Part shown: piece after piece, positions 17,731 to 25,711 of the stretch
Numbering within the stretch: the stretch's first letter is position 1
Layout: every line of letters begins with the position of its first letter
Source: a bacterium
Lineage (GTDB): Bacteria > Zhuqueibacterota > QNDG01 > JABMRT01
NCBI GenBank assembly: GCA_011046415.1
Contig: DSAP01000139.1
Location: 1 to 32,256 of the forward strand
Length of the DNA stretch: 32,256 bases
Direction of reading: 5' to 3'
Translations under genes and position numbers: made by a program
Notes under the pieces: model-generated
What the model was told of the DNA's origin: nothing
The model's input: only the letters and a program-made list of their open reading frames with translations
Database searches by the model: none

Positions 17731-18087
17731 ATGAAACGGATGATGTTCTTTTCTCTGCTGCTTTCCTGCGGGCTGGCCGGATCGGGTTATTGCGATCCGG
17801 AAAGCATGACAAATCCGGACTCTTCGCAAGTCAAGGCACAAGACGCGGGTTCCGATGAGGGCGAACTCGTACTGGAAGCGATCGAAATCAGGGGACGCGT
17901 GGAGAGACCGGGCGTCATCATCCTGCCAAAACGGATGACGCCGCATATCAAAGAAGTCGAAATCAACCGGAGTTTTGAAGAAGAGGTGAAAAACGGTGTG
18001 GGTGATTTGCCTCAACCGGATCAGGTGTTACGACGCCTCGAACCCGTGAACAATATTAAAAAAGCGGTTGAAAAAGAACGCCAGTGA
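17731..18087 (+). CDS. small exported protein or lipoprotein of the ExbB/ExbD locus, family not recognised
   Basis: The product has 118 residues from ATG 17731, which has a GGAGGGG ribosome site about 10 bases upstream. The frame is also open from 17704, but that would put nine odd residues before the signal sequence. The N terminus MKRMMFFSLLLSC could be a short lipoprotein signal with the lipobox Cys at 13; alternatively it is an ordinary signal peptide cut after GSGYC. The mature part is acidic, then has the compact motif LEAIEIRGRVERPGVIILPK and a charged helical C terminus. I do not know the family. Its place between the TPR genes and the ExbB gene suggests an accessory part of the same machine. 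The promoter for exbB lies in its last codons. Confidence 0.72.
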   Translation: MKRMMFFSLLLSCGLAGSGYCDPESMTNPDSSQVKAQDAGSDEGELVLEAIEIRGRVERPGVIILPKRMTPHIKEVEINRSFEEEVKNGVGDLPQPDQVLRRLEPVNNIKKAVEKERQ

Positions 18088-18096
18088 TGCTATATT
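18068..18096 (+). promoter_or_regulatory. extended -10 promoter before exbB
   Basis: TTGAAA at 18068-18073 and TATATT at 18091-18096 are spaced by exactly 17 bases, and TG one base before the -10 forms an extended -10 element. It starts inside the 3' end of the small exported-protein gene. Transcription would begin near 18103, about 35 bases before the exbB start, so the motor genes can be expressed separately from the TPR genes. Confidence 0.6.
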
Positions 18097-18137
18097 CTTT
18101 TTTTCATCGAATGACAGGTATTGGGGGAGGAGATTAG

Positions 18138-18788
18138 ATGACCGAATTTTGGCAGAGTTTTACCCCGGGATGGAGCGGGTGGATATTTATGTGGATTTTA
18201 CTGGTCGCCGCAGCCTTTGTCATCGCCGTGGCGGTTGAACGATTCCGCTATGTTTTTGGAAAGGCGAATATCGATGCCGCACGATTCATGATGCAGGTCC
18301 GTCATTATGTGGAGGCCAAAGATTACAAACAGGCTATCTCAATGTGCCGGCGTCTCCAGGACAAGGCCCTTCCGCGGGTCGTCCTGTCGGCCCTTGTCAA
18401 AGCGGCGAAGAATCCGAAAGCTACATTCCGCGTTCTTCAAACGGCGGTGGATGAGGGCACGCTGGAAGTGATCCCGAAACTTCAGGCACGCACCAATTAT
18501 CTGGCGATGATGGGCAACGTGTCGACCCTCATCGGACTGATGGGCACCATCTACGGACTCATCCTGTCTTTCCGATCGGTCTCGGCGCCCGGAATCGATG
18601 TCGCCGAGAAATCCCGGCTGCTTGCCCATGGAATCGCCGTGGCTATGAATACCACGCTCACCGGGCTGGCCATCGCCATCCCGGCCATCCTTTCCTATAC
18701 CATCCTGAACAGCAAAACCACGCGGATTATCGATGAGATCGATGAGCATACCGTCAAGCTGATCAATCTGATTGCCGAAGGGGAATGA
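18138..18788 (+). CDS. ExbB/TolQ-type ion channel subunit
   Basis: This inner-membrane protein forms the pentameric stator of ion-driven motors (ExbB, TolQ, AglR, MotA family). In 216 residues the first membrane segment is at about 14-34, a cytoplasmic domain follows, and two further segments lie at about 121-145 and 165-190. Conserved threonines of the channel are present (Thr137 in LMGTIYG, Thr173 in MNTTLTGL). The Glu found in E. coli ExbB at position 176 aligns with Val168 here (GIAVAM), which is unusual. The start at ATG 18138 has AGGAG 5 bases upstream, and a promoter lies at 18068-18096. The last bases overlap the first exbD gene. Sequence alone does not say whether it powers transport, motility or outer-membrane upkeep. 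Confidence 0.95.
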   Translation: MTEFWQSFTPGWSGWIFMWILLVAAAFVIAVAVERFRYVFGKANIDAARFMMQVRHYVEAKDYKQAISMCRRLQDKALPRVVLSALVKAAKNPKATFRVLQTAVDEGTLEVIPKLQARTNYLAMMGNVSTLIGLMGTIYGLILSFRSVSAPGIDVAEKSRLLAHGIAVAMNTTLTGLAIAIPAILSYTILNSKTTRIIDEIDEHTVKLINLIAEGE

Positions 18789-19330
18789 ACGGCATGGCCC
18801 TCTTTCAGTCAAGGAGATCCCGGCACGGATTTGAGCTCGACCAACCGAATATGACCCCGATGATGAACCTGATGGTGGTGTTGATTCCGCTCCTCTTAAC
18901 ATCTGCGGAATTTGTACGTCTCGGCGTGATCGAACTCAATCTGCCTCCTGCGGCCGCGGGTCCCGAGGGAAAAGAACTGGCCGGCCTGCCGGTCGAGACG
19001 TTCCAGAAGCTGGATCTGTCCGTCACCATCACGGATCAGGGTTTTTTTATTTCGAGCGCCCTGGCCGTGCTTCGGGATCATGCGGGCGGCCCCACCCTTT
19101 CGCTTCAGAATGGACGGTATCCGTTTGCCGAGCTTTCCGAAACACTGTATGAAGTCAAACAAAAGGCGGAAGGTCAATATCCCGATACGGAACAGATTGT
19201 TCTGCTGGCCGAGCCTGAAGTCGATTACCAGACCATCGTGTCCACGATGGATGCGTCGCGGATGTTCAGAAAAAATGGCGAGTTAATTATTCTATTCCCC
19301 GAGGTTTCCCTGAGTGCAGGCATTTTGTGA
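18785..19330 (+). CDS. ExbD/TolR-like protein with Asn in place of the ion-carrying Asp
   Basis: ExbD/TolR proteins have one membrane helix inside the ExbB pentamer and a periplasmic domain. This 181-residue copy has the membrane segment PNMTPMMNLMVVLIPLLL. The Asp that E. coli ExbD carries at position 25, essential for proton flow, is Asn28 (codon AAC at 18866-18868). The periplasmic part is long and includes the typical end pattern PEVDYQTIVSTMDASR. ATG 18785 overlaps exbB by 4 bases; a second ATG at 18794 has better spacing to AAGGGG and would number the Asn as 25. It is followed by a second ExbD that keeps the Asp. It may be a partner subunit in a mixed dimer rather than an independent carrier. 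Confidence 0.9.
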   Translation: MNGMALFQSRRSRHGFELDQPNMTPMMNLMVVLIPLLLTSAEFVRLGVIELNLPPAAAGPEGKELAGLPVETFQKLDLSVTITDQGFFISSALAVLRDHAGGPTLSLQNGRYPFAELSETLYEVKQKAEGQYPDTEQIVLLAEPEVDYQTIVSTMDASRMFRKNGELIILFPEVSLSAGIL

Positions 19331-19381
19331 CACAAAACCGAAGATGAATCGACCCGAAAACAGGATTCACGGCAGCTGACT

Positions 19382-19876
19382 ATGGACTACATTCCTTTAT
19401 ATCGCAGGAAACGAAGAGAGCGGACGGGAGAAATGCGTCTCCAGCTGACCTCGATGATGGATATGTTTACCATCCTCCTTGTTTTCCTGCTCAAGACGTT
19501 TTCCACATACGGTCAGCTGATCAATCCCTCGCAGGATCTGACGCTGCCGACCTCAAGAATACAGAACCCGCCGGAAGTCGGATTGGATGTAACGGTTTCG
19601 AGAGAGTGGATTCTCGTCAACGGAAAACCGGTCGAACGCACTTCGGAACTTCAAAATCCGGAAGGCTATATCCTGACGGGTCTTCAAACGGCCCTAAATC
19701 AATACGCACGTGAGGGCAGACGCCTCGAAGAACAATACGGCACCCGGTTCTCGGGAAAGGTCACGATACAGGGAGATAAAAATCTTCCCTACCGGATGCT
19801 GATCAAGGTGCTGGCGACCTGCGGGCAGACTGATTTTCCGAATATGCGGCTCGTGGTCTATCAGGAAGAAGGATGA
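19382..19876 (+). CDS. second ExbD/TolR-like protein, Asp retained
   Basis: This 164-residue ExbD/TolR family member has a basic N terminus, a membrane helix LTSMMDMFTILLVFLL with the ion-carrying residue Asp27, and a periplasmic domain ending DKNLPYRMLIKVLATCGQTD, which matches the family C-terminal pattern. The usual Thr-Pro before the helix is Thr-Ser here. It lies 51 bases after the first exbD and 7 bases before the AgmX-like gene. With the preceding copy it makes a one-ExbB, two-ExbD set like Myxococcus AglR with AglQ and AglS. I expect it to be the copy that moves ions. Confidence 0.93.
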   Translation: MDYIPLYRRKRRERTGEMRLQLTSMMDMFTILLVFLLKTFSTYGQLINPSQDLTLPTSRIQNPPEVGLDVTVSREWILVNGKPVERTSELQNPEGYILTGLQTALNQYAREGRRLEEQYGTRFSGKVTIQGDKNLPYRMLIKVLATCGQTDFPNMRLVVYQEEG

Positions 19877-19883
19877 CATCCCG

Positions 19884-20954
19884 ATGGCCGGTACAGGACA
19901 AATGGTTTCGACGGATTTTTCACGGTTTTTCCGAAAGACGCCTTTCGGGGATCTCGACCGGATTTTCTGGGTCGCGCTAATCGCGGCGATTCTTCTCGAA
20001 TCGCTGCTCGTATTCTGGATGGCCGGACGTCACGTCGATGCCTATTCCGAGAAAGAAATCGCACGGATTCAGGAACGGTTTGCCAGTTTCATCCTCCAGC
20101 AGGAGGCGAGACAGGAAGTCCTGAGGCCGTTCACCGCACATCAGGAAACACGCACTGGAGAAGAGAGTGCGGTCGGCACACCCGAAGACGCGGCGGCGGC
20201 CGCCCCGCCTTCTGCTTCGGAGGCGGTTGCAATGACCGATGGCAGGACGGACGGGGGTGCCGAACGCCGGACGACGGCCGAAGCGGTGCGGGAATCCCGC
20301 GCACAGATCGCCCGGGAAGTCAGCGGGAAGGGGCTCCTTGCGCTCCTGACCGGCACCGGATCTGCGGCAGAAGGGGAAGCGGTTTCAGGTATTTTCTCGG
20401 GATCGGGCGGATCCGGGATCGGAACGGGTGATCTGGATGACATACTGGGCAGTGTGGGCGGACTCAAAACGCAGGGAAGACCGGGTCTTGAAGGGGACGG
20501 CGGGCCGGGTATCGCCCGCGGCGGCAGGGCGGGAGGCGCGGCGACGATCGATGACCTGGTGACGGCACGGGAGGGAATTTCCTCGGAAGCCCTCACGAGG
20601 AAAGGCGATTTACACATGGATTCACCCACGGAATTCATGGGTGGCGGCACCCGGAGTACGCATCGCAGCCCCGAGGTGATCCACGAAGTCCTTCTCGGTC
20701 ATGTAAAAGCCATCCAGTACTGTTATGAACGCGAGTTGAAACGGGATCCCTCCCTGAAGGGCAAGATGACGGTCCGTATCACGGTGGCGCCCGACGGCAG
20801 CGTCTTCAATGCGGAGGTGATCTCTTCCACCCTGGGGAACGACCGGGTTGACCGGTGCATCGTCTCGCGCATCCAGCTCTGGAAAGATTTCCCGCCGATT
20901 GATCCTGAAGAGGGAAATGTGACGTTCCGGCAGGTCTATACCTTCGGGTATTAG
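19884..20954 (+). CDS. AgmX/TonB-like periplasm-spanning energy transducer
   Basis: The 356-residue protein has a short cytoplasmic N terminus and a single membrane helix at about 27-47 that carries an acidic residue (Glu39 in ILLESLLVFW). A coiled, Ala- and Glu-rich stretch follows, then a Gly-rich flexible linker at about 148-215. The C-terminal domain at about 262-356 contains IQYCYERELKRDP, LKGKMTVRITVAPDGSV and WKDFPP, the pattern of AgmX/PglI (TonB-C-like) domains. Cys280 and Cys325 are placed as in that family and probably form a disulfide. It is the likely output arm of the ExbB/ExbD motor. A GAAGGA sequence about 10 bases upstream supports ATG 19884. TonB itself is an alternative label, but the two-cysteine pattern favours AgmX. 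Confidence 0.9.
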   Translation: MAGTGQMVSTDFSRFFRKTPFGDLDRIFWVALIAAILLESLLVFWMAGRHVDAYSEKEIARIQERFASFILQQEARQEVLRPFTAHQETRTGEESAVGTPEDAAAAAPPSASEAVAMTDGRTDGGAERRTTAEAVRESRAQIAREVSGKGLLALLTGTGSAAEGEAVSGIFSGSGGSGIGTGDLDDILGSVGGLKTQGRPGLEGDGGPGIARGGRAGGAATIDDLVTAREGISSEALTRKGDLHMDSPTEFMGGGTRSTHRSPEVIHEVLLGHVKAIQYCYERELKRDPSLKGKMTVRITVAPDGSVFNAEVISSTLGNDRVDRCIVSRIQLWKDFPPIDPEEGNVTFRQVYTFGY

Positions 20955-21113
20955 GGGATATTCGCCGTGAACGGGAAAAGAAAACGAAAATAACAGAGGG
21001 GACAACACCCTCGCATAACCGTTGCGTCTATAGAAAATTTTACGGTGTCAATCATCACTTCACGGGTTGCTTCAGAGTCGATTCACCAAACACGTCCATC
21101 ATAGATCCGAACC

Positions 21114-21842
21114 ATGATTCAGTTCCACCGGGCATACCGCCTGATCGGCGGTGTGCTGGATATTCTTTATCCGCCGCGCTGTCTGGTTTGTGAACGGATC
21201 TCCGGTAAACGCCCCTGGCTCTGCGACGGATGCATAGAAATGCTTTGCCGGAGTACAGACGTTCGTTGTCATGCCGGGCTGCCGGATTTTCAGTATCTGT
21301 CCGCCCCCTTGTATTTCGACCGGATTTACACGGTATGGCCGTACTCTCCGGAAATCGGGACACTCGTCCATCATGTCAAATATCGATCCGGCAGGCAGGT
21401 CGGTCTCTGGCTGGGGAGGTTCGTCGCCGAACGACTCCATCCGATCCTGGCCGAAGAATCCGATGGAATTCTCATCCCTGTTCCGCTCCATCCCCTGCGC
21501 AGACGCGAACGCGGCTTTAATCAAAGCGCACTCTACGCGAGAAGGCTGTCTGAACGATTCGGCATGCCGGTCCTGGAGAAAGTGTTGATCCGGTATAAGG
21601 CGACGCCTTCCCAGACCCTGCTTTCGGCCGAAGCCCGGCAGGACAATGTCCGGAATGCGTTTCGTGTCCGGTACCCGGAACAAATCCGGAGAAGGCGGAT
21701 TTATATCATAGACGATCTGGTCACGACGGGCGCAACGCTCAATGCATGTGCCCGGCGACTCAAAGAATCCGGAGTAAAAGAAGTCACGGGAATCGCCCTG
21801 GTACGGCCCCGCATTCGATTGGATATCCGTGAATTGTCTTGA
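21114..21842 (+). CDS. comF: ComF-family phosphoribosyltransferase-like protein
   Basis: ComF proteins combine an N-terminal zinc finger with a type I phosphoribosyltransferase fold and are needed for DNA uptake in competent bacteria; many occur where competence is unknown. In this 242-residue copy the zinc ligands are Cys23, Cys26, Cys37 and Cys40 (CLVC and CDGC). The middle has the family pattern VPLHPLRRRERGFNQS. The PRPP loop is IYIIDDLVTTGATL at about residues 195-208. No clear ribosome site precedes ATG 21114, and the 159-base gap upstream shows no convincing promoter. The strong gap promoter begins in its stop codon. Confidence 0.92.
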   Translation: MIQFHRAYRLIGGVLDILYPPRCLVCERISGKRPWLCDGCIEMLCRSTDVRCHAGLPDFQYLSAPLYFDRIYTVWPYSPEIGTLVHHVKYRSGRQVGLWLGRFVAERLHPILAEESDGILIPVPLHPLRRRERGFNQSALYARRLSERFGMPVLEKVLIRYKATPSQTLLSAEARQDNVRNAFRVRYPEQIRRRRIYIIDDLVTTGATLNACARRLKESGVKEVTGIALVRPRIRLDIRELS

Positions 21843-21867
21843 CTTTAGGATAAAAGTTTGTTATAAT
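21839..21867 (+). promoter_or_regulatory. near-consensus sigma70 promoter of the gap operon
   Basis: TTGACT at 21839-21844 and a perfect TATAAT at 21862-21867 are spaced by 17 bases. The -35 overlaps the comF stop codon. Transcription would start near 21874, giving a leader of about 75 bases before gap, which has an excellent AAGGAGG ribosome site at 21937-21943. Confidence 0.88.
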
Positions 21868-21933
21868 TTTAATCAATTTTGTTTTACGTGCCGACTGTGT
21901 GTAGACGATCGACACGGCGGTTCATGAGTCTGA

Positions 21934-22956
<1,023 letters not shown>

Positions 22957-22978
22957 TGGCTGCCGGAGAATTCCGACC

Positions 22979-24241
22979 ATGAAAAAGAAGACGATCAAGG
23001 ATGTCTCGCTGAAGGGGAAACGTATCCTCATGCGCGTTGATTTCAATGTGCCCATGGAGGACGGAGTCGTTCAGGATGACACCCGGATTCAGGCCGCGCT
23101 TCCGACCATTCGCTACGTCCTCGACCAGGGGGCGAAGAGCCTCGTTCTGATGTCCCATCTCGGTGATCCGAAAAAGGATATGAAAAAGGCCAAAGAGAAG
23201 GCCGAGAAGGATGACAAGCCTTTCGACGAGAAAAAATACATCGACGGAAAGCACAGGATGGCGCCGGTGGTTGCCCGTCTCTCCGAACTTCTGGACAGGC
23301 CGGTCAAGTTGTCTCCGGATTGTATCGGCGAAGAGACCCGGAATATGGTCAGGGGGCTGGCGGACGGCGAAATTCTGATGCTCGAGAATACCCGGTTCCA
23401 TCCGGAAGAGAATTCAAAAGAAGTGTCGGAACGTGAAAAAATGGCCAGGGTGCTTGCGGAGTACGGCGATATCTTCGTGAATGATGCCTTCGGCAGCGCC
23501 CATCGGGCGCATGCTTCCACCGAGACCGTCGCGCGGTTTCTTCCCGCTGTCGCGGGTTACCTGATGGAAAAAGAGCTTGAATACCTCGAGGACAAAATCG
23601 TCAACACCCCCCGGAAACCGTTTGTCGCCATCATCGGCGGCGCCAAGGTGTCTTCGAAGATCGGCGTCATCGAGAGTCTCCTGTCCAAGGTGGACCACAT
23701 CATTATCGGCGGAGGCATGGCCTATACCTTCCTCAAGGCCAAAGGCATTTCGGTCGGCAAATCGCTTGTCGAAGATGATATGATCGAAACGGCGCGGAAT
23801 GTGCTTCAAAAGGCTTATGAAAGCCATATCTATATCTATTTGCCGATTGATCATATCGTGACACGGGAGTTTTCGCCGGATGCCGAAGCACGACAGGTTG
23901 CACGGAATGCCATCGATGACGGATGGATGGGCATGGATATCGGGCCGCTGACAATCGAAAAGTATAAAGGCGCCCTGAAAGGGGTGCGGACGATATTCTG
24001 GAACGGCCCCATGGGCGTTTTTGAATACCCGAAATTTGCTGCGGGCACCAACGCCATCGCCGCGATAATCGCCGACATGAAAGACGCGGTCAAGGTGATC
24101 GGAGGGGGAGATTCCGTGTCCGCCGTCAAGAAAGCAGGCGTTGCCGATAAAATGTCCCATATTTCCACCGGCGGCGGAGCCTCACTTGAACTGGTCGAAG
24201 GCAAGGTGCTGCCCGGAGTGGCCGCGCTGAATGATGTGTAG
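22979..24241 (+). CDS. pgk: phosphoglycerate kinase
   Basis: The enzyme transfers the acyl phosphate of 1,3-bisphosphoglycerate to ADP, directly using the gap product. The 420 residues include the N-terminal substrate motif [17 protein letters not shown], the hinge region [12 protein letters not shown] and the C-terminal nucleotide motif [13 protein letters not shown] followed by [10 protein letters not shown]. After SHLGDP there is a lysine-rich insertion of about 24 residues (about 63-86), which makes it longer than the roughly 395-residue E. coli-type enzyme; several phyla share such an insertion. The gene starts 22 bases after gap. Confidence 0.98.
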   Translation: MKKKTIKDVSLKGKRILMRVDFNVPMEDGVVQDDTRIQAALPTIRYVLDQGAKSLVLMSHLGDPKKDMKKAKEKAEKDDKPFDEKKYIDGKHRMAPVVARLSELLDRPVKLSPDCIGEETRNMVRGLADGEILMLENTRFHPEENSKEVSEREKMARVLAEYGDIFVNDAFGSAHRAHASTETVARFLPAVAGYLMEKELEYLEDKIVNTPRKPFVAIIGGAKVSSKIGVIESLLSKVDHIIIGGGMAYTFLKAKGISVGKSLVEDDMIETARNVLQKAYESHIYIYLPIDHIVTREFSPDAEARQVARNAIDDGWMGMDIGPLTIEKYKGALKGVRTIFWNGPMGVFEYPKFAAGTNAIAAIIADMKDAVKVIGGGDSVSAVKKAGVADKMSHISTGGGASLELVEGKVLPGVAALNDV

Positions 24242-24354
24242 ACGGGAGGATTCAGGAAATAGGCCGGGGTAAGCGACGAGAGGCATCCCGCATAGCCAGT
24301 TGAGATGATACCGAATGAAGAGCGGAGATCTTGAACAGAATTGGAGTTGTCGTC

Positions 24355-25113
24355 ATGCGAAAACCCTTTGTCGCCGGAAACTGGAAAATGTACACCGACT
24401 CATCGGATGCGGAGTCCTTGGTCAATGGACTCAAACCCCTGGTATCCGATGTGAAGGGGTTGGATATCGCGGTCTGTCCACCTTTCGTCTATTTGCAACA
24501 AGTGGTCAACCTGACGAAAAACAGCAACATCCGCGTGGGCGCACAGAATTGTTATGTCGAATCCAGAGGCGCGTTTACGGGCGAGGTGGCCCCGGAGATG
24601 TTGAAAGACGTGGGCTGTGATTATGTGATTATCGGACATTCCGAACGCCGGCATATTCTGGGTGAGACGGACGATCTGATTTGCCGGAAAGTCGTCAAGG
24701 CCCTTTCAGCCGGACTCGAGGTCATCCTCTGTGTCGGCGAATTGCTCGAAGAACGTGAAACAGGAAAGACCGACTCAGTGGTCGAAACCCAGTTGTCCAA
24801 CGGTCTCAAGGAGGTCGCTGCCGGCGATATGTCCCGCGTCACACTCGCATATGAACCGGTCTGGGCGATCGGTACGGGGAGGACGGCTACACCGGATCAG
24901 GCTCAGGATGTACACGCGTTTATCCGGAGATGGCTCGGCACCCGGTATTCACCGGATATTACGGACAAGGTCCGGATTCAATACGGCGGAAGCGTCAAAC
25001 CCGAGAACGCGAAAGACCTGATGGATTGTCCGGACATCGATGGTGCCTTGGTCGGAGGCGCCAGTTTAAAATCCGATAGTTTCGCCGCGATCATCAAAGC
25101 GGCCGTGCATTAA
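24355..25113 (+). CDS. tpiA: triosephosphate isomerase
   Basis: The enzyme interconverts dihydroxyacetone phosphate and glyceraldehyde 3-phosphate. From ATG 24355 the product has 252 residues and starts RKPFVAGNWKM, with the catalytic lysine in the NWKM motif. His95 is in GHSERR, Glu167 in YEPVWAIGTG, and the phosphate loop is YGGSVKPENAK. An in-frame TTG at 24331 would add eight residues, but the GGAG at about 24342 favours 24355. The 113 bases between pgk and this gene contain no terminator or promoter I can support, so it is probably in the same transcript. Confidence 0.98.
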   Translation: MRKPFVAGNWKMYTDSSDAESLVNGLKPLVSDVKGLDIAVCPPFVYLQQVVNLTKNSNIRVGAQNCYVESRGAFTGEVAPEMLKDVGCDYVIIGHSERRHILGETDDLICRKVVKALSAGLEVILCVGELLEERETGKTDSVVETQLSNGLKEVAAGDMSRVTLAYEPVWAIGTGRTATPDQAQDVHAFIRRWLGTRYSPDITDKVRIQYGGSVKPENAKDLMDCPDIDGALVGGASLKSDSFAAIIKAAVH

Positions 25114-25130
25114 ACCGAAAAGGCGGATAT

Positions 25131-25466
25131 ATGGTTGCGTTTCTTACTGTGATTCATGTTCTGGTCTGTATCCTACTGGTGATCACGATTTTGCTGCAAT
25201 CGAGCAAGGGCGGGGGAATGGCCGGAATGTTCGGCGGAGGCGGAGGCGGAATGGGAGCCGTGTTCGGCGGACGGGGCGCCGCGTCGTTTCTGTCCAAAGT
25301 GACGCTCTGGCTTGGCGTGACTTTCGGCCTGACTTCCGTCAGCATCGCCCTCCTGTCGGCGGGATCGATGCAACGGCAGACGAGTGCGGTCCAGCAGGTC
25401 CTGGAAGACGAAGGAACGATGCCGTCCGATATATTGCCCACGGTTCCCGGGGGTACGGTAGAATAA
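25131..25466 (+). CDS. secG: protein-export membrane protein SecG
   Basis: SecG is the small auxiliary subunit of the SecYEG translocon. The 111 residues show the family layout: a first membrane helix (about 3-23, ending LLQSSKGGGMAGMFGGGG), a Gly-rich cytoplasmic loop, and a second helix at about 53-75. The tail is polar. It starts 17 bases after tpiA. Here it is followed by tRNA-Leu(GAG), the same neighbour as in E. coli (secG-leuU). Confidence 0.95.
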   Translation: MVAFLTVIHVLVCILLVITILLQSSKGGGMAGMFGGGGGGMGAVFGGRGAASFLSKVTLWLGVTFGLTSVSIALLSAGSMQRQTSAVQQVLEDEGTMPSDILPTVPGGTVE

Positions 25467-25596
25467 AAAAATCGAACCGGTAAACGGATGTTATTTTAAG
25501 TGCAAGGATTGTTCAGGGATGACGATCCGATCCGCCGGGATAGGTGGATGGCGAATCCGCTTGGAACAGGATATACGCCGACATCGCCGGTTGATT

Positions 25597-25680
25597 GCCG
25601 AAGTGGTGGAACTGGCAGACACGCTGTCTTGAGGGGGCAGTGGGAGCAATCCCGTGGGGGTTCGAATCCCCCCTTCGGCA
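25597..25680 (+). tRNA. tRNA-Leu(GAG)
   Basis: The acceptor stem GCCGAAG pairs with CTTCGGC, with discriminator A at 25680. The anticodon stem CTGTC pairs with GGCAG around the loop TTGAGGG, giving anticodon GAG at 25631-25633. A long class II variable arm (GGGAGCAATCCC) confirms a leucine tRNA. The T arm is GGGGG-TTCGAAT-CCCCC. The 3' CCA is not encoded. Confidence 0.97.
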
Positions 25681-25711
25681 CAATTTTTTAAAAAATACGG
25701 AGGAACGAATC

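Noticed and set aside
20141-20650. Long minus-strand open frame opposite the AgmX-like gene, rich in Pro, Ser and Ala
   Set aside because: It is the antisense shadow of a Gly- and Ala-rich coding stretch; the plus-strand protein is clearly real.
20955-21113. TATAGA near 21029 as a promoter for comF
   Set aside because: No acceptable -35 hexamer lies 16-18 bases upstream.
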